Assembly (NCBI GenBank): GCA_027596035.1
Contig: JADGJA010000309.1
Coordinates: 10,320-24,442, forward strand
DNA: 14,123 nucleotides
Direction: 5' to 3'
Source of the DNA: Thoreauomyces humboldtii
Lineage: Eukaryota > Chytridiomycota > Chytridiomycetes > Spizellomycetales > Powellomycetaceae
The notes under the pieces are model-generated. The model searched no databases. It was not told the origin of the DNA and was given only the letters and a program-made list of their open reading frames with translations. Every line of letters begins with the position of its first letter. Position 1 is the first letter of the stretch. Position numbers and translations under genes: made by a program. Shown here in pieces: positions 1 to 6,397 of this stretch.

Positions 1-560
1 GACCTCCTTCCCTTTTTCCGAAAGATCTCCGTCATGGAAAAAAGAATGGTACAAAACATCGATTCAAGGGCCGCGATGGAGGTCGACCTGCACCAATCAG
101 TATATAGATACAAGATAGTTGCATTTTGACCTCCTTCCCTTTTTCCGAAAGATCTCCGTCATGGAAAAAAGAATGGTACAAAACATCGATTCAAGGGCCG
201 CGATGGAGGTCGACCTGCACCAATCAGTATATGGATACACGATAGTTGCGTGTCGACCTCCGTCCCTTTTTTTTGAAGATCCCCTTCATTCAAAAAATAT
301 GAGAAGAACAAAATCCTTTGCTTTGAATTCCGCGATTCGAGTACCGCGATGGAGGTCGACATGCACAAATCAGTATATAGATACAAGATAGTTACAGGTC
401 GACCTCCGTCCCTTTTTTCTAAAGGATCCCCTACATTTAAAAAAGAGAAAAGCAATGACCCCTTTGCTTTGAATCCTGCGTCCCGCCATTCGAGTGCCAT
501 GACGGAGGTCGACCTGCATCCTACAGTATATAGAAACATGATAGTTGCATGTCGACCTCC
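1..560. repeat. Tandem array of four dyad-bearing units, candidate replication origin
   Basis: Units begin at about 1, 128, 255 and 401, and a fifth is cut short at 554. The first two (127 bp) are nearly identical and the others diverged. Each unit holds a 57-bp dyad with left arm GGAGGTCGAC and right arm GTCGACCTCC, at 78-134, 205-261, 351-407 and 504-560. The centre is AT-rich and contains CAGTATATRGA and GATAGTT. The first right arm starts TTT instead of GTC. Dyad spacing is 127, 146 and 153 bp, so the array is not coding. It lies just beyond the 3' end of an origin-binding-type helicase gene. An origin role is inferred from this position and from the resemblance to herpesvirus origins (palindromic binding sites around an AT-rich core). 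Promoter, centromere-like or plain minisatellite roles are alternatives. Confidence 0.85.
12..447. repeat. Second set of dyads (T-run/A-run hairpins) within the array units
   Basis: Between the GTCGAC dyads each unit has another inverted repeat with a T-run on the left, a GATC-containing loop and an A-run on the right. Arms are at 12-19/36-44, 139-146/163-171, 269-277/289-297 and 412-423/436-445. The arm sequence changes between units (TTTTTCC with GGAAAAA, TTTTTTGAA with TTCAAAAAA, TTTTTTCTAAA with TTTAAAAAA) while complementarity is largely kept. Confidence 0.65.
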
Positions 561-578
561 TTTCGAGAGATGCAAACT

Positions 579-608
579 GTGCCTTTTGGCTTTTTGCCAT
601 TTTGGCAC
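579..608 (-). terminator. Stem-loop 17 nt past the stop of the primase-helicase gene
   Basis: GTGCC at 579-583 pairs with GGCAC at 604-608. An inner TGGC/GCCA stem around an A5/T5 loop is separated from the outer stem by A4/T4 internal loops. It lies directly downstream of the minus-strand stop at 625-627. Hairpins at gene ends act as polyadenylation signals in some giant viruses, and that role here is inference only. Confidence 0.4.
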
Positions 609-624
609 TTTTTAAAAGACATGC

Positions 625-3600
625 TTAAGAGCGGGATCGGATCAAAATAGCGAGGATGATGACCTGCACGGAGTACATGAGACCTTCCATCGTATCAGAA
701 GCGCCAGGTACTTTCGATCCAGAGTCATGCAAAGCATCCAAGGCAGGGTCAGTATGTTGCCATAGCGCGTGGACAGCATAAGCCGTGCCGTTCACTTTGC
801 TCAGCGCTTCTTCAAACTTGTTTCTGATGGTGTAGCTATCATAAACGTCTCGCTTTCTGCCATCTACTTTCACCTGGCGCCTGCCTTTTTTGCATGCAAC
901 AAGACGACTATTGCTCCACGCTGTCAGTGCTTTATTGGTCAGTTCCAGCGCCCGACGTCTGCCATCGCACGAATTGATCTTCCCAGGCAGAGCTGGAGTG
1001 CCCCGAAGTTCAAACGCATCAGGCAGCTCTTGCCACAACGTACCGAGTTCATCAGGAAGCTCTTCGATGGTGCGCATAGGGACCATTGCGGTCGTGTCTG
1101 CCGACAGCTCGACACCAAGAATTGCTAAAAGCTTTTTTACATAATAGAACTGAGACCCTGTGCCAGGCATAAATGGGACCAATCGAATATTTCGTCGATC
1201 GTGGGTGTGAACACGCTCTGGCGATGATAATGCCTCCTTCTTTGTGTTCTGTAGTCGTTTGCGATCTGCAGGATTCATCCAGAATGTCCATAACCTGGCT
1301 TCAACTTCCATGGGCAATGGAGTGAGCTGGCAACGAAAGTAATGTTTGGTTATCATCATCTTCTCTACGGCCGTAGCCGTCTTGATCAGGGTGCGGTTCA
1401 AGAACACGTCGAGGCGTGCGCGATCAATTTCTGGAATGTCCTCGTAGGTTAGTCCTGTGTTCGTCTTCACATTTGCTATGCGTTCGATGGTTTCTGGATC
1501 AAACTGGCAGGTAAACCCAGTTCGCCGCAGGAAGCCCCGGAATTCCTTGGCAAAGTTTTCGCTCGACTTACGTTCCTCGAGGAGGTTCTGTAAGTGAAGT
1601 CGGATAAGCCATTCCTGTTCGTCACCCCACTCAGAAGACACCCCCAGCTGGTGATAAAGCCGTTCTCGGGCATCCTCTGCATAGCGAGAGGCCACCACCA
1701 CATCGAGTGCCTGGATCTGCCTTCTTTTGTTTGCTAATTTGTCTTCTATCATTTCGATCGTCGCGGCACCAACCTGGCCAGAGCTACCGCCACTGATAAA
1801 ATAGTGCAACGTGTTATCATTGAAATGTCGCACACGTTTCGATGCCTGAATTCCGTCCCGGGCGCCAGAACCTCCCGAACAGCCGTAAAAAAACATAAGG
1901 TCAAAGTGGCTCTTGACGTCAAAGTTCACACCCACTGTGACCTTCGACGTGTACATGAGAACCTGGAGCTCAACCCACTTGACACGGACGCTGCTCAAGT
2001 CCTTGTCCAAGTCATCATTGGCAGCCCCGTGGTAGAATTTCAGTCTCATTTCGGGGTGGCGTTGTCTCATCCTCTGCTCAAAGTCTTCTCCTTTGGATTT
2101 AGAACCCCAGAACACAACCACACGCTTTCCCTCTGCGATGGCGGACTGCAGATTTGCTTCCCAAACTGCGTAACTTGCATACTGAAGAGCTTGACATGGG
2201 GTTGGAAGCTGCTCGTTGACGGTAACAATCACACTTTCGGAATCGGCAGACGGATCGATATTGGCTGCCATAGCCTCGGCAACATCGATTGTGCGCTGCG
2301 ATAAGAAGGCGTCCAAAAGCACCCTACGCTTGGCTTTCTTGTAGATGTTCTGGAATGCAACTGCATTGTTAATCAGCCTTCCGGACGCGGTCAGCATGGT
2401 TGGGGAGCTGAACTGCTTGAGACAAGCCTCAACCTCGTCGATGAGCAACAAATCGTAAGGTGCAGCTTCTGATAGGCGCCAGAGGCTTTCCATTTGAATT
2501 ACAAGGAAAGGGACCTTGCCCAAGTCGCCACTTACCTTATGGTAAGATCGGAACTTCATCGGCAGTCTGTCATTCAGATCGGCAGTCACGTTCTGTGCAT
2601 AAGTTGTGCGTGACGCGGCAACTAGTACGCGAGCTGGGTGTGTTGACAGAATCAGCTGTGCCATCCCATATGTCTTACCACTGGCCATTGGAGATTGGGC
2701 TATCACCGTGGTCTTGTCTTCGGGAAGGGCTGTCATGTATTCGGAGGAGTAGCAATGGACAGGAAAGCGAGTGGTGAAAGTCATGCACTCGCTGCCGAAA
2801 GCTAAAGGAGCACAGAGCTTGGCTAAACGCTGTAGCGTCCTCGCATCGTATCCTTCTGGTCGACCGGCTCGGGCCAGCGCCTGCCACATTTCTCGATGAA
2901 TCTCTTTGTCAAACTTTCTCGATTGCGCTGCCCACGCTTCAAGGGGCTTGTATGTACCTCCCGCTCGTTGGAAAGCGGCAACGATTCCAAAGTAAACCTC
3001 CCAAGGTTGCCCTACTCCCTCATTTGGTATGCATTTCAGGTAGAACTCTATGGAGCCATCATTGTCCGCAATGGTCTTAGTCGATACTGGAGAGGTTACC
3101 AACAGTTCCTCGAGGCTATCGGAAACCTTGAGGGTCCCGTCGCGCCGCATTGGAGGATGACGCTTGCTTTTGTTTGGGACAGAGTGTGTGGGGTTTACAA
3201 TTCCTAGTAAGCTGACATCCAGGGCTCTCTCATTCGCTTCAATGTACGTCACAAAGTACTTACTATTTTGCAGTATTCCAGATATCTCCAGCCTAGAACC
3301 GTCAAGATTGACCGGGACCAGCATTCGATCGCTTCCCATTTTGGTAGACCAGATTGTCCTAAGCTGCTGCCATCCGGAGTACACGCTGGGATCGAGCGGA
3401 TGGCCCTGATTGCCTCCCTCCTGCGGCAATCTGCACAAAAGCGAGTCATTTTCTTGCAGGTATGAGACAAAGGCACGATGGAGATTTTTACGGTCATCGG
3501 AACTCCTGAGGAACCACCCGGCCCGACAAATCAAATGATAGGAGTACTTGACTTTTTGGTTCGTGGAGTTGGCGCACAGCAACAACCAGTCAGCTACTTC

Positions 3601-3963
3601 CGGGGCATCTTTCACGCTGTGAAGTAACATGAAGTTTTGGAACTGCACAATAATTTCGCGCACTACGTCTTGCGGGGACGGAAAGGGCTCACACGTCTGA
3701 TACCACTCAATGTCAAAGTACATCTCGGCCGGCTTCTCCCCCTCTATCAGCTCGTAATACCATTTGTCAGAGCATTCGTCATGCAGGGTCTTGAGAAAGT
3801 CAGGAAGCGTGCGGAAGCAGTAAAATGTCTTGCTGTTCTTCTTTAGGGCAACCTTATCCTTGGCAATGAGGAGCCGATCGGGCCAACATGTCGGTACAAT
3901 CTCATAGAGTTGCTTCTTGGTGAAGGCTTGAATGGCCAAGTCCGTGGTGGTCAATGAAGGCAT
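625..3963 (-). CDS. PrimPol (AEP primase) fused to herpes-origin-binding-protein-like helicase
   Basis: This 1112-residue protein probably primes and unwinds DNA to start replication of the element. The N-terminal archaeo-eukaryotic primase has all three catalytic motifs: MYFDIEW (D84, E86), SYH (S141-H143) and LDPSVYS (D191) followed by R202. Residues ~303-385 look like a PriCT_2 domain, with spaced Trp residues and the ending RTLQRLAKL. A superfamily 2 helicase of the Herpes_ori_bp type follows. It has Walker A PMASGKT (K430), Walker B LLLIDEVE (D509, E510), VVFWGSKSKG (~617), motif V SKVTVGVNFD (~673-682) and motif VI RDGIQASKRVR (702-712). Residues ~760-1112 are not recognised. The ATG at 3963 is the first in frame and gives an uninterrupted frame without introns. 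Such primase plus origin-binding-helicase proteins are known from nucleocytoplasmic large DNA viruses. All motifs are intact, so it may be functional. Next to it is the dyad array at 1-560. Confidence 0.9.
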   Translation of the reverse strand: MPSLTTTDLAIQAFTKKQLYEIVPTCWPDRLLIAKDKVALKKNSKTFYCFRTLPDFLKTLHDECSDKWYYELIEGEKPAEMYFDIEWYQTCEPFPSPQDVVREIIVQFQNFMLLHSVKDAPEVADWLLLCANSTNQKVKYSYHLICRAGWFLRSSDDRKNLHRAFVSYLQENDSLLCRLPQEGGNQGHPLDPSVYSGWQQLRTIWSTKMGSDRMLVPVNLDGSRLEISGILQNSKYFVTYIEANERALDVSLLGIVNPTHSVPNKSKRHPPMRRDGTLKVSDSLEELLVTSPVSTKTIADNDGSIEFYLKCIPNEGVGQPWEVYFGIVAAFQRAGGTYKPLEAWAAQSRKFDKEIHREMWQALARAGRPEGYDARTLQRLAKLCAPLAFGSECMTFTTRFPVHCYSSEYMTALPEDKTTVIAQSPMASGKTYGMAQLILSTHPARVLVAASRTTYAQNVTADLNDRLPMKFRSYHKVSGDLGKVPFLVIQMESLWRLSEAAPYDLLLIDEVEACLKQFSSPTMLTASGRLINNAVAFQNIYKKAKRRVLLDAFLSQRTIDVAEAMAANIDPSADSESVIVTVNEQLPTPCQALQYASYAVWEANLQSAIAEGKRVVVFWGSKSKGEDFEQRMRQRHPEMRLKFYHGAANDDLDKDLSSVRVKWVELQVLMYTSKVTVGVNFDVKSHFDLMFFYGCSGGSGARDGIQASKRVRHFNDNTLHYFISGGSSGQVGAATIEMIEDKLANKRRQIQALDVVVASRYAEDARERLYHQLGVSSEWGDEQEWLIRLHLQNLLEERKSSENFAKEFRGFLRRTGFTCQFDPETIERIANVKTNTGLTYEDIPEIDRARLDVFLNRTLIKTATAVEKMMITKHYFRCQLTPLPMEVEARLWTFWMNPADRKRLQNTKKEALSSPERVHTHDRRNIRLVPFMPGTGSQFYYVKKLLAILGVELSADTTAMVPMRTIEELPDELGTLWQELPDAFELRGTPALPGKINSCDGRRRALELTNKALTAWSNSRLVACKKGRRQVKVDGRKRDVYDSYTIRNKFEEALSKVNGTAYAVHALWQHTDPALDALHDSGSKVPGASDTMEGLMYSVQVIILAILIRSRS

Positions 3964-3990
3964 GTGTTTTCTGAAAACCGGAGAGTATTA

Positions 3991-4000
3991 TCTTTTATGA
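3991..4000 (-). promoter_or_regulatory. TATA-like box upstream of the primase-helicase gene
   Basis: The minus strand reads TCATAAAAGA here, 28 nt upstream of the ATG at 3963. It overlaps the stop codon of the upstream Cys-rich frame, so the promoter would lie partly inside that gene. A 13-nt palindrome, GTTTTC-T-GAAAAC (3966-3978), sits between it and the ATG. These are motif matches only. Confidence 0.3.
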
Positions 4001-4240
4001 GAGAATATATTTCTTCCGACCATGATCGCGTTTGAGAGGCTTGTGTCCCGCAGAGCAGAATTTACAACTGGTTGAAGTGGACCAGCACATATGTGTATGG
4101 AGACAGGCTAGTGCCCTATCACCGTCAGATAGGCAATTTAACGATGCGCACTGTCCAACCTTAAGTTCCAGCTTGAGATCTCTGTTAATGTCACTTCTTG
4201 GCAAGCAAACGGCTCCGCCTCGTGCTACTGTGTTGCACAT
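3995..4240 (-). CDS. Small Cys-rich protein, possible zinc-binding
   Basis: The product is 81 residues from ATG at 4240 to TAA at 3995-3997, and the family is not recognised. It has nine cysteines and several histidines. Those in the second half are spaced like metal ligands: VGQCASLNC, then ALACLHTHMC, then CKFCSAGH near residue 67, followed by a basic tail (KPLKRDHGRKK). It ends 31 nt before the start of the primase-helicase gene on the same strand, so the two may be expressed together or share regulation. The start overlaps the end of another open frame (4225-4419) in a different phase, so this may be the last exon or a frame-shifted 3' part of a longer gene. Confidence 0.4.
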   Translation of the reverse strand: MCNTVARGGAVCLPRSDINRDLKLELKVGQCASLNCLSDGDRALACLHTHMCWSTSTSCKFCSAGHKPLKRDHGRKKYILS

Positions 4241-4419
4241 AGGAGTTCAGCACACCCGTCACCTGGACGCAACCTTGCTAAGGAAGACCTGTCAAAAGTA
4301 GCAAAGATCCTCCGATTGACACTTTCTGGAAACGCGTCTGTGTACGTTTGACAGTACACTGGCTCCAACTTATTGAGCTTCTCCGGGAGGTCTTCAGCCC
4401 AAAACTGACGAAGGGAAGA
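4225..4419 (-). pseudogene. ATG-less open frame, possible exon or broken gene
   Basis: This 64-codon frame ends at TAG 4225-4227 and is bounded upstream by an in-frame TAG at 4420-4422. It looks coding: it contains QFWAEDLPEKLNKLEPVYC and continues with a Phe/Arg-rich stretch. The same frame above the TAG also reads sensibly, with CPTHRYISAAMRNVGSC and an ATG near 4512. Either a TAG has broken a gene starting near 4512, or an intron ends just before (AG at TTGTAG or CGTCAG). An ATG near 4540 in another phase (start MKCEVDSRERTWRD) could be an upstream exon. The family is not recognised. With the Cys-rich frame at 3995-4240 it may be one gene. Confidence 0.3.
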
Positions 4420-4619
4420 CTACAAGATATTGTCCTCCTGACAAGAGCCAACGTTTCGCATCGCTGCAGATATGTACCTATGAGTAGGACACTTCGCTGC
4501 GCACATCTCGCCACGTCCTTTCCCGTGAGTCAACTTCGCACTTCATAACCTAGGCATGGAGCTTGAACAATATTTTTTTGCCTTCACTCTTACACACACC
4601 GACGAGAACCTCTGACCTT

Positions 4620-4976
4620 ATGACCTCTATAGAGAACATGCATCGTGATGGCAATCACTGGGAGAACGACGCAAGGTCTGACGAGGAAGACGCACGATCT
4701 GCCGAGGGAGACGCATCCGAGAAGGGGGAGGCACGATCTGAGAGGTGTACCCTTGATTTCTCTCGGAGGCTATGCGCTGGCCTTACCAACGTGAGGAAGC
4801 ACCTTAGTGCCCTTCACATCGCCAGCGAAATGGTTTACCGGCTGCCGAAGCACGTAGGAAAAACCGATGCCGACGTGCATAAAGAAACTCTTTGTCAAGT
4901 CCACCTGCTCATACATTTGGTCGAACTTGTTACTTCAACCGTCGAAGACCTGGATATCCTGCTCATCGAGCTGTAG
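4620..4976 (+). CDS. Small acidic hypothetical protein with degenerate repeats
   Basis: The product is 118 residues from the first in-frame ATG (4620) to TAG 4974-4976, and the family is not recognised. Residues ~16-42 are an acidic, low-complexity segment built on a loose eight-residue repeat (DARSDEED, DARSAEGD, EARSE). The DNA there (about 4668-4743) repeats GACGCACGATCTG-like units. The C-terminal half looks alpha-helical, with Leu/His/Val periodicity (VHLLIHLVELVTSTVEDLD). It opens a compact plus-strand run of small genes. A perfect 6-bp hairpin follows the stop at once. Its promoter must lie in the AT-rich stretch near 4568-4580, between it and the divergent minus-strand frames. Confidence 0.5.
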   Translation: MTSIENMHRDGNHWENDARSDEEDARSAEGDASEKGEARSERCTLDFSRRLCAGLTNVRKHLSALHIASEMVYRLPKHVGKTDADVHKETLCQVHLLIHLVELVTSTVEDLDILLIEL

Positions 4977-4996
4977 CAAGTGGAAGGAGGCACTTG
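4977..4996 (+). terminator. Hairpin directly after a stop codon
   Basis: CAAGTG (4977-4982) and CACTTG (4991-4996) form a perfect 6-bp stem with the loop GAAGGAGG. It begins on the base after TAG 4974-4976. A role in transcript 3'-end formation is suggested by position only. Confidence 0.35.
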
Positions 4997-5005
4997 GACT
5001 CGGAG

Positions 5006-5152
5006 ATGCGCACAATTTCGACAGGAGCGGTGAGGCAGAGGGAACGGCTTCGTTGGACGTGCTTCCGATCACTTGCAAATGAAAGAATGACACGCTTGTC
5101 ACTTGGAGGAGCCTTCAGGGAGCAGCACAACGCATGGATCAAAGCTGTTTAA
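5006..5152 (+). CDS. Possible very small basic protein
   Basis: A 48-codon frame runs from ATG 5006 to a stop at 5150-5152, in the otherwise gene-free gap (4977-5281) of the plus-strand run. It is Arg-rich (VRQRERLRW, NERMTRLSLGG) with no recognised domain. Its only support is its place in a tightly packed same-strand array, so it may be chance. The rest of the gap holds a lone GTCGACCTGCA at 5171-5181, matching the arm of the left repeat array, and a purine-rich leader before 5282. Confidence 0.2.
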   Translation: MRTISTGAVRQRERLRWTCFRSLANERMTRLSLGGAFREQHNAWIKAV

Positions 5153-5281
5153 GGCTGAGGTCGGTCGGGTGTCGACCTGCAAAGTCTTTGGCAAACGCAA
5201 TTGCACAGGCTTTTATTTTCTGAAGGGAATAGACATGCAACGCAAAAGGAGACAACGCCGAACCATAGAAAAGAGAAAGGG

Positions 5282-5515
5282 ATGGACGCTCAGGTTCAAG
5301 AAATGCTTCGGGCATACCTGGCCGCACACACCACCGTCCGACAGTCGCAAGAACAGCTCAAATCCGCAAAGACACAGCGAAAGCGTTTGGAACAGCAGAT
5401 AGCACCTCTTCTCGAAAAGCATGATCTTGAGCTGATAGATATTGACCAGTATCGCTTATACAGGTACGGAGATCGGCTTGTGCCATACCATCTTCAAGGG
5501 ACAACTTCATCATAA
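5282..5515 (+). CDS. Small coiled-coil hypothetical protein of viral type
   Basis: The product is 77 residues from ATG 5282 to TAA 5513-5515. The frame is open further upstream but has no earlier ATG. Residues 1-48 are a predicted coiled coil or helical hairpin rich in Gln, Lys and Glu (QEQLKSAKTQRKRLEQQI). A short beta-rich tail follows (LELIDIDQYRLYRYGDRL). Small proteins with this helix plus beta-hairpin layout are common among uncharacterised genes of large DNA viruses and polinton-like viruses, where they are often structural or DNA-associated. That comparison rests on overall pattern, not a database match. The start context GGGATGGACGCTC recurs exactly at the next gene. Confidence 0.55.
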   Translation: MDAQVQEMLRAYLAAHTTVRQSQEQLKSAKTQRKRLEQQIAPLLEKHDLELIDIDQYRLYRYGDRLVPYHLQGTTSS

Positions 5516-5603
5516 CAATTGAGCGCATTCAACACTTCCACGAAAAGAACAGTAATTTCGTCGAAACCATACACCGTACCTACCAGAGAAGGTTCTTGTC
5601 GGG

Positions 5604-6077
5604 ATGGACGCTCTTCAGCAACAACAAATGGGGAGAGCGCGGCACAATCGACTCTTTTTTTTTCTCATGCAGACTGTAAGACCGAGGCACACCCACCATT
5701 TTTCTGAAGCAATGCCATCGACCACGTCGTCGACCAATATGACCCGGTGCCCCCTGGATTCGCTGAGTGCGGCCATCTGCCTTGCGGGCCAGAGCGGAGA
5801 GGACCAAGATGCGTTTGCCGCATTGGTCCAGGACTACACGAAGCTCTTGATCTTCGCAGCCAGTACACGCTCCAAGTCCCAAACGGTCAACATCACTATT
5901 GATACCACTCAGCTCTCAAGTTCGAACGAGCTCCACATGTCGGACCCAAACGCTGATGCCATGGCCGAAGCACTGGCAATGAGGATAAAATTGCGGTTCC
6001 CAGCAGCAGACATAAAGGTTGAAAGGCGGCAGTCGTACGTTGCTGTCTGTGTTAAGCGCGTGTTCCCAAACCACTGA
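5604..6077 (+). CDS. Hypothetical protein, 157 aa
   Basis: The frame runs from ATG 5604 to TGA 6075-6077, and the family is not recognised. The first ~35 residues are low complexity (MDALQQQQ, then an FFF run and His/Arg residues) and may be poorly conserved. Later in-frame ATGs at about 5667 and 5712 are alternative starts. The rest alternates helix and strand and ends with MAEALAMRIKLRFPAADIKV followed by a Val-rich strand, resembling the end of a compact alpha/beta domain. ATG 5604 is preferred because its 13-nt context (5601-5613) matches that of the upstream gene at 5279-5291. Two hairpins lie downstream, at 6094-6107 and 6187-6221. Confidence 0.5.
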   Translation: MDALQQQQMGRARHNRLFFFLMQTVRPRHTHHFSEAMPSTTSSTNMTRCPLDSLSAAICLAGQSGEDQDAFAALVQDYTKLLIFAASTRSKSQTVNITIDTTQLSSSNELHMSDPNADAMAEALAMRIKLRFPAADIKVERRQSYVAVCVKRVFPNH

Positions 6078-6093
6078 GAGACACAATACGTCT

Positions 6094-6107
6094 ATGACAC
6101 GGGTCAT
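6094..6107 (+). terminator. Short hairpin after the 157-aa gene
   Basis: ATGAC (6094-6098) and GTCAT (6103-6107) pair around the loop ACGG, 17 nt past the stop at 6077. The stem is short, so chance is possible. Confidence 0.25.
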
Positions 6108-6162
6108 CTGGGGCAGTTGAGCATCGGCTGCTTCCTCAAACGGGTCCAATCGGTCACATCAA

Positions 6163-6221
6163 TCTTTCTTTCTTCTTTCTTTCTTCTTTGAAGCTCACTT
6201 GAACACCAGCTGAGCTTCAAA
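6163..6221 (+). terminator. Pyrimidine tract followed by a perfect 11-bp hairpin
   Basis: An unbroken CTTT/CTTCTTT pyrimidine run (6163-6189) leads into TTTGAAGCTCA (6187-6197), which pairs perfectly with TGAGCTTCAAA (6211-6221) across a 13-nt loop. This is the strongest hairpin I saw in the window. It lies between the 157-aa gene and the GIY-YIG gene. It could form the 3' end of the former, or the pyrimidine run could be part of a promoter for the latter. Confidence 0.5.
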
Positions 6222-6375
6222 AATCCGTTGTACAGAGGGCCGCAATTCTCATGTTTTGCTCCGTCTACAGTTGAACAAATTCGGGATCAAGACCACGATC
6301 TGCAAAAGGAACACAATTTGCTTTCTTCTCCATCCAAATAAGCGCTTATGTGCATATGCAGAGAGAAGACTCGGA

Positions 6376-6395
6376 ACACACACACACACACACAC
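6376..6395 (+). repeat. (AC)10 microsatellite at the start of the GIY-YIG gene
   Basis: A 20-nt perfect AC run lies between two candidate start codons (6356 and 6398) of the nuclease gene. If translation starts at 6356 it encodes an HTHTHT tract, and length changes would shift the frame. Starting at 6398 avoids this. Confidence 0.8.
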
Positions 6396-6397
6396 CC

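Noticed and set aside
1..560. CRISPR-like array
   Set aside because: The repeats are long, diverged and internally palindromic with no uniform spacers, in a eukaryotic telomeric context.
159..608. A 149-codon minus-strand frame, and shorter plus-strand frames, across the left repeat array
   Set aside because: Unit spacings of 127 and 146 bp are not multiples of three, so the repeated DNA is read in different phases. The array is better explained by dyads than by a protein.
1804..2304. A 166-codon plus-strand frame
   Set aside because: It lies wholly antisense to the helicase domain, whose motifs are intact on the other strand.
4032..4548. Plus-strand frames between 4032 and 4548
   Set aside because: The minus strand has the more protein-like sequence, and the plus frames look random.
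5170..5181. A lone GTCGACCTGCA match to the array arm as a further origin site
   Set aside because: It is a single half-site without a partner arm. GTCGAC occurs by chance a few times in 14 kb.
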